Shown: positions 12,581-15,298 of the stretch, one piece after another
Layout of the letters: each line of letters begins with the position of its first letter
How positions within the stretch are numbered: the stretch's first letter is position 1
Source: Solirubrobacterales bacterium
Lineage (GTDB): Bacteria > Actinomycetota > Thermoleophilia > Solirubrobacterales > 70-9
Direction of reading: 5' to 3'
Assembly (NCBI GenBank): GCA_030835185.1
Contig: JAUQWL010000041.1
Location: forward strand, 1-15,298
Length of the DNA stretch: 15,298 nucleotides
Program-made: the position numbers and the translations under genes
The notes under the pieces: generated by a model
Seen by the model: the letters and a program-made list of their open reading frames with translations, nothing else
Database searches by the model: none
Told to the model about the DNA's origin: nothing

Positions 12581-13263
12581 GGGTTGCCCATCGCGACCAC
12601 GGTGCTGCCGCCGTGTTCGGTAGAGGAAGGCACGATGCCGGGGAGCGAACGATCCGGGGCCAGGGAGGCGGCTGCGAACTCGACGTCGGAGAAGTCCTGG
12701 GCGTAGATCCGATCGCGGACGAGCGACACCGAAAAGGCAATCGCGCCGGTCAGCAGGCCGACCACCGTCACACCGAAGGCGATCCTCAGGTTGTCGGTCA
12801 GCTCGGTGACGTTGCCGTCGGCCAGTCCGGCGAGGGCGGGTGACAGCGGGATCAGCGTGCCCATCAGCCCGAGAGCCGGGCCGAACCGGACCAGGATCCT
12901 GGTTCGCTCGAGGCGTCGCAGCGAACGGTAGTCGTAATCGGCCATGCGTTTGGCGATCCGGGTCTCGGCATCCGGAAGCGGGCGCTGGGTGACGATCGCC
13001 TCCATCGTCTCCTGCATCGGCCGGTTCCAGGAGACGAGGGAGAGCTCGGAGATCGCACCGAAGGCATCCCCCCGGGCCAGTCCGGCGCCGGCCCGCTCGA
13101 CCGCTCCTTCGAGCGCCGAAATCGAACGCCAGCGACGACGCCAGATCTCGGCCAGAAGGATGCCGGTTTCGACGATCGCCCAGGCCAGGCCGAACACGGC
13201 CGCGACCAGCACCGGCCAGAGCAGCGCTTCCGAAATTGAGAAAAGAAGTTCGTCGATCGCCAA
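12577..13263 (-). CDS. MotA/TolQ/ExbB-family proton channel protein
   Basis: This 228-residue membrane protein has three helices, at about 13-38, 126-149 and 160-182, with a cytoplasmic loop between the first two. The signature region RFGPALGLMGTLIPLSPALAGLADG (126-150), then LTDNLRIAFGVTVVGLLTGAIAFSVS (155-180), is characteristic of the MotA/TolQ/ExbB channel family, which uses ion flow to drive a partner subunit. The start is TTG 13263, with GGGAG five bases upstream; an earlier TTG at 13275 would add four residues and lacks an SD. The last 40 residues are hydrophilic. Its stop overlaps the start of the DUF2149 gene, and the two probably form one complex. No MotB-type peptidoglycan-binding partner is encoded nearby, so a flagellar role is unlikely. 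Confidence 0.87.
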   Translation of the reverse strand: MAIDELLFSISEALLWPVLVAAVFGLAWAIVETGILLAEIWRRRWRSISALEGAVERAGAGLARGDAFGAISELSLVSWNRPMQETMEAIVTQRPLPDAETRIAKRMADYDYRSLRRLERTRILVRFGPALGLMGTLIPLSPALAGLADGNVTELTDNLRIAFGVTVVGLLTGAIAFSVSLVRDRIYAQDFSDVEFAAASLAPDRSLPGIVPSSTEHGGSTVVAMGNP

Positions 13264-13268
13264 AACGG

Positions 13269-13273
13269 CTCCC
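13269..13273 (-). promoter_or_regulatory. Ribosome binding site of the MotA/TolQ/ExbB gene
   Basis: On the minus strand GGGAG (13273-13269) lies five bases before TTG 13263. It selects that TTG over the in-frame TTG at 13275, which would itself overlap this site. Confidence 0.5.
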
Positions 13274-13274
13274 A

Positions 13275-13280
13275 AGTCTA
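13275..13280 (-). promoter_or_regulatory. Predicted -10 element of the MotA/DUF2149 pair
   Basis: TAGACT on the minus strand lies 11 bases before TTG 13263. The same hexamer stands before two other minus-strand transcription units in the window. No clear -35 is seen. Transcription starting about seven bases downstream would leave almost no leader. Confidence 0.4.
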
Positions 13281-13418
13281 GACACCCGCCTTCACGCCCA
13301 GGGACTACGGTTCTGTGATGCGCGGCTTCGACCGGCAGGAGCCCGGTGAGCGGCCCGGCCGAAATCGACCGTACCCCGGTCCGTATCCTTTCGGCCCGCG
13401 GCGGCCACCCCGGTCGGC

Positions 13419-13928
13419 TCAGGCGTCCGCGGCCATCTCGGCCAGCTTCCTCACAGTGTTCATGTTCCTCGTCGTCGCGATTCCGAGATCGAAGGACAGC
13501 TTCGACTGGCCCAGTCCGTCGGGGAAGTGGATGAATACCTCCATTGCGGCACCCTGAAAGCGTTCGTCCGCGACCCCTTTGACGCTGCCAGAGAGGTCCA
13601 CGGGCGGCTTGCGGTCGAGGAACATCACCGCCACCCGGTTTCCCGGTTCGTCCGGACAGGGGTTGGCATCGACCAGGTCGGCCATCTCCCTCGCGGTCCT
13701 GACCAGGACGTCGACCTTTGCGCCGGCGTAACCCTCCAGCCGCTTCTCGAGAATCGAGCGGACCCTGTCGGCATCGTCGCCGCTGCGGAATACGACGTTT
13801 CCGCTGGCTATGTAGGTCCGGACCCGCTCGAACCCGGCCTCCTCGCCCATCAGCTTCAGTTCGGACATCGGCAACTTGCCGGTGCCGCCGACGTTGACTG
13901 CCCGGAGCAGGGCCACATAGGTGGGCAT
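13419..13928 (-). CDS. DUF1697 family protein
   Basis: This 169-residue cytoplasmic protein is of the DUF1697 family, whose function is unknown. The N-terminus YVALLRAVNVGGTGKLPMSELK (4-25) and TYIASGNVVFRSG (38-50) are the family's hallmark motifs. MFLDRKPP and the C-terminal ATTRNMNTVRKLAEMA (RN-x-NT-x-x-KL) complete the pattern, and the length is normal for the family (about 170-185). The start is ATG 13928, with no convincing SD but a TAGACT element six bases upstream, so the mRNA is probably leaderless. It is a single gene: the MotA/DUF2149 pair lies 155 bases downstream on the same strand, and the methionine synthase gene diverges from it across a 104-base gap. Confidence 0.9.
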   Translation of the reverse strand: MPTYVALLRAVNVGGTGKLPMSELKLMGEEAGFERVRTYIASGNVVFRSGDDADRVRSILEKRLEGYAGAKVDVLVRTAREMADLVDANPCPDEPGNRVAVMFLDRKPPVDLSGSVKGVADERFQGAAMEVFIHFPDGLGQSKLSFDLGIATTRNMNTVRKLAEMAADA

Positions 13929-13934
13929 GCCCTG

Positions 13935-13940
13935 AGTCTA
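13935..13940 (-). promoter_or_regulatory. Predicted -10 element for leaderless DUF1697 mRNA
   Basis: TAGACT on the minus strand, followed by six bases and then ATG 13928, puts the expected transcription start at the A of the start codon. This is the arrangement typical of leaderless actinobacterial genes. The -35 region is not recognisable. Confidence 0.5.
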
Positions 13941-14020
13941 TTTGGCGCTTCCGCCGGGGGCAGACGGCTCTCGCCCGGCCGACCGCCCTGCCCGGCGGCT
14001 GCGCCGGGAAAGCGTCCCGG

Positions 14021-14026
14021 TAGCCT
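14021..14026 (+). promoter_or_regulatory. Predicted -10 element for leaderless methionine synthase mRNA
   Basis: TAGCCT lies six bases before ATG 14033, so the expected start of transcription coincides with the start codon. No SD is present in the 104-base gap, which is also too short to hold a cobalamin riboswitch. Confidence 0.45.
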
Positions 14027-14032
14027 AAGCGA

Positions 14033-15298
14033 ATGCCCCGGAGCAGCTATCTCGACGCAATCGCCGACCGCATCGTCGTCTTCGACGGCGGCATGGGCGC
14101 GACCCTGGAAGAGTTCGACCTCACGCAGGAGGACTACGGCGGCCTCGCCGGCAAGTGTCACGAGGCACTCGTCCTGAACCGCCCCGACGTAATCGAGGGT
14201 GTTCATGAGTCGATGCTCGAAGCGGGCGCGGAAGTCGTCGAGACCGACACTTTCCAGGCATCGCGGATCAAGCTCGACGAATGGGGCCTGGCCGAGCACA
14301 CCGTCGAAATCAATACGAAAGCCGCCGAGATCGCCCGGCACGCCGCCGGGCCGGAACGCTTCGTCGCAGGCTCGATCGGCCCGACCGGGTACCTGCCCGC
14401 CTCGGATGACCCGACCCTCGGGCAGATCCGTTTCCCCGAACTGGTCGAGGTCTTCACCGAGCAGGCCGCGGGCCTGGTGACCGGCGGAGCCGACCTGATC
14501 ATGATCGAGACGGTCCAGGACATCCTCGAAGCCAAGGCGGCGATCTTCGGCGCCCGGGAGGCATTCGCCCAGGTCGGCCGCAGCGTGCCGATCCAGGTTT
14601 CGGTGTCGCTGCTCCCGAACGGCGGCAAGATGCTGCTCGGCACCGACATCTCGGCGATGCTGACCACGCTCGAGGCGCTCCGGGTCGACGTGCTCGGCCT
14701 CAACTGCTCGACCGGACCCGAGGACATGCGCGACGCGATCCGCTACCTCGGTGCAAATTCGACCGTGCCCGTCCACTGCATACCCAACGCCGGACTGCCG
14801 CTCCAGGGCCCCGAAGGCGAGACGATCTTCCCCGAGAAGCCCGGCCCGCTGGCTGAAGCGCTCGGCGAGTTCGTCGAAAAGCACGGCGTCGGTGTGGTCG
14901 GCGGCTGCTGCGGCACCACCCCCGAGCACGTGCAGGCGATCGCCGACCGGGTGAAGGGCCTGAAGCCCGGCCCCCGCCCCGAGCCGGGCGAGATCATGGT
15001 TTCCTCGATGATGACCGCTACCCAGCTGGTCCAGGAGCCCCGCCCCACACTGGTCGGTGAGCGGGTCAACTCCCAGGGCTCGCGCCGCGCCAAGGAACTG
15101 CTTCTGGCCGATGACTACGACACCCTCAACCAGGTCGCCGAGGATCAGGTCACCGGGGGCGCCCACGTGCTCGACGTGTGCGTCGCCCTGGTCGAGCGCG
15201 CCGACGAGGACGAGCAGATGCGGGAGGTCGTGAAGCGGATCTCCCTGACGCAGCCGGCACCGATCCAGGTCGATTCGACCGAACCCGAGGTAATCAGA
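14033..15298 (+). CDS. metH: Cobalamin-dependent methionine synthase, N-terminal part (3' truncated)
   Basis: The frame runs from ATG 14033 to the window edge without a stop (422 of probably more than 1100 residues). MetH moves a methyl group from methyltetrahydrofolate through cobalamin to homocysteine. Residues 1-310 are the homocysteine-binding barrel: VVFDGGMGATLEEF (15-28), ETDTFQASRIKL (70-81), and the zinc ligands Cys225 in GLNCSTGP and Cys292/Cys293 in GGCCGTTPEH. From about 338 the folate-binding (pterin) domain begins with LVGERVNSQGSRRAKELL (340-357), DQVTGGAHVLDVCVALVERAD and VDSTEPEVI. The form DVCVALVERADEDEQM rather than DxNxD is known to me from a MetH group found outside proteobacteria. 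The cobalamin and reactivation domains would lie beyond the edge; their absence cannot be judged. A stand-alone homocysteine methyltransferase is ruled out by the second domain. Confidence 0.93.
   Translation, partial: MPRSSYLDAIADRIVVFDGGMGATLEEFDLTQEDYGGLAGKCHEALVLNRPDVIEGVHESMLEAGAEVVETDTFQASRIKLDEWGLAEHTVEINTKAAEIARHAAGPERFVAGSIGPTGYLPASDDPTLGQIRFPELVEVFTEQAAGLVTGGADLIMIETVQDILEAKAAIFGAREAFAQVGRSVPIQVSVSLLPNGGKMLLGTDISAMLTTLEALRVDVLGLNCSTGPEDMRDAIRYLGANSTVPVHCIPNAGLPLQGPEGETIFPEKPGPLAEALGEFVEKHGVGVVGGCCGTTPEHVQAIADRVKGLKPGPRPEPGEIMVSSMMTATQLVQEPRPTLVGERVNSQGSRRAKELLLADDYDTLNQVAEDQVTGGAHVLDVCVALVERADEDEQMREVVKRISLTQPAPIQVDSTEPEVIR

Noticed and set aside
12581..13285. Upstream part of the 369-residue minus-strand frame leading into DUF2149
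   Set aside because: It is a shifted frame inside the MotA/TolQ/ExbB gene; only the part from about 12580 resembles a real protein.
13929..14032. Cobalamin or SAM riboswitch before metH
   Set aside because: The gap is only 104 bases, no conserved B12-box-like sequence is visible, and the gene appears leaderless.
13856..15166. 436-residue open frame on the minus strand at the right end
   Set aside because: It is antisense to the methionine synthase gene, which is open to the window edge and carries the zinc-site cysteines.

Overview
The window is chromosomal DNA from a high-GC actinobacterium, most likely of the Thermoleophilia/Solirubrobacterales kind. The lineage is inferred from the actinobacterial-type integration host factor, strong G/C preference at third codon positions, frequent GTG/TTG starts, and -10 elements of the TAnnnT type, some placed so close to the start codon that the mRNA would be leaderless. 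I see no insertion sequence, tRNA, rRNA, phage gene or CRISPR array. The only non-coding stretch over 300 bases is 10313-10618.

Left edge (1-1390, + strand): the C-terminal two thirds of a PLP-dependent 2-amino-3-oxoacid synthase (8-amino-7-oxononanoate synthase / serine palmitoyltransferase / KBL family), then a small integration host factor gene with its own promoter, SD-defined GTG start and a hairpin that spans its stop codon. A repeat- and hairpin-rich stretch (1391-1630) separates it from convergent genes.

Main block (1631-8244, - strand, transcribed right to left): six tightly packed genes. They encode two MlaE/YrbE-type ABC permeases, an MlaF-type ATPase with a long acidic N-terminal tail, a large RND-superfamily (MMPL/HAE3-like) transporter, a membrane-anchored thioredoxin-fold protein that has lost its CXXC, and a four-helix membrane protein with a basic tail. 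The first junction overlaps, the ATPase follows its upstream gene after a 4-nt gap, and the remaining three junctions overlap by 4 to 11 nt. No MCE-domain (MlaD/Mce) protein is present, although such permease/ATPase sets normally work with one. The block looks like one envelope lipid or hydrophobe transport machine in which an RND pump sits where the MCE subunits would be expected. It is the most interesting item here.

Divergent from it (8359-10312, + strand): a lipoprotein of unknown function and a secreted PQQ-type glucose/sorbosone dehydrogenase-like beta-propeller, probably one operon. After a repeat-containing spacer comes an aldehyde dehydrogenase (10619-12154, +).

Right part: on the - strand, a MotA/TolQ/ExbB-type channel protein and a DUF2149 protein with a short collagen-like tail form a probable two-gene energising unit (12176-13263). 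A DUF1697 protein (13419-13928) follows upstream on the same strand. On the + strand, the N-terminal part of a cobalamin-dependent methionine synthase (MetH) starts at 14033 and runs off the right edge.
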